DNA from: Caldifarciminota bacterium UBA3079
GTDB lineage: Bacteria; Hydrothermota; Tepidihabitantia; Tepidihabitantales; Tepidihabitantaceae
Direction of reading: 5' to 3'
DNA: 5,357 nucleotides
NCBI GenBank assembly: GCA_002366635.1
Contig: DFBN01000055.1
Span: forward strand, 1-5,357
This document shows, piece after piece, positions 5,353 through 5,357 of this stretch. How positions within the stretch are numbered: the first letter of the stretch is position 1; each line of letters begins with the position of its first letter. A model generated the notes under the pieces. It was not told the DNA's origin and made no database searches. It saw nothing but the letters and a program-made list of their open reading frames with translations. A program made the position numbers and the translations under genes.

Positions 5353-5357
5353 ACCGT

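Overview
This is a bacterial chromosomal window in which every supportable gene lies on the minus strand, so transcription runs from position 5357 towards position 1. Base composition is moderate. There are Sec-type signal peptides, a probable lipoprotein, clear Shine-Dalgarno sites, consensus TTGACA -35 boxes, and GTG/TTG starts beside ATG. Together these point to a diderm-like bacterium, possibly from an uncultivated phylum. No gene here fixes the lineage, so I do not name one.

Reading in the direction of transcription, the first unit (about 5352 to 2805) has three genes. A small VOC/glyoxalase-fold protein (5232-4861) comes first. A stand-alone nucleotidyltransferase of the OAS/CD-NTase-like type follows (4729-3968; the frame is open to 4828). 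Last is an exported protein with TPR-like repeats fused to a phospholipase/carboxylesterase-type alpha/beta hydrolase (3941-2805). A promoter-like TTGACA/TAACAT pair precedes the first gene. A second, weaker candidate lies between the first and second genes.

An intergenic block of about 260 bp (2546-2804) separates the two units. It is packed with short hairpins that mostly have 3-base loops, set inside an imperfect large inverted repeat built on a CAAAAGTCAAA core. Two of the hairpins are diverged inverted copies of each other, and they differ by a compensatory base-pair change. This looks like a mobile or REP-like repeat, or a structured RNA.

The second unit (2545 to 1, running off the window) starts from a near-consensus promoter placed so close to the GTG codon that the mRNA should be leaderless or nearly so. 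It encodes a polytopic membrane protein with YhfC/PrsW-type intramembrane metalloprotease motifs, a DUF3108-like putative lipoprotein, and the N-terminal two thirds of an M17 leucyl aminopeptidase (pepA). These genes are tightly packed: 9 bp separate the first two, the Shine-Dalgarno site of the lipoprotein gene overlaps the preceding stop codon, and the lipoprotein and pepA genes overlap by GTGA. This suggests translational coupling and possibly a shared role in envelope protein or peptide turnover, which is inference.

I see no rRNA, tRNA, CRISPR, phage or transposase gene. The most interesting items are the covarying hairpin cluster, the leaderless promoter, and the CD-NTase-like enzyme that lacks any recognisable CBASS effector in the window.
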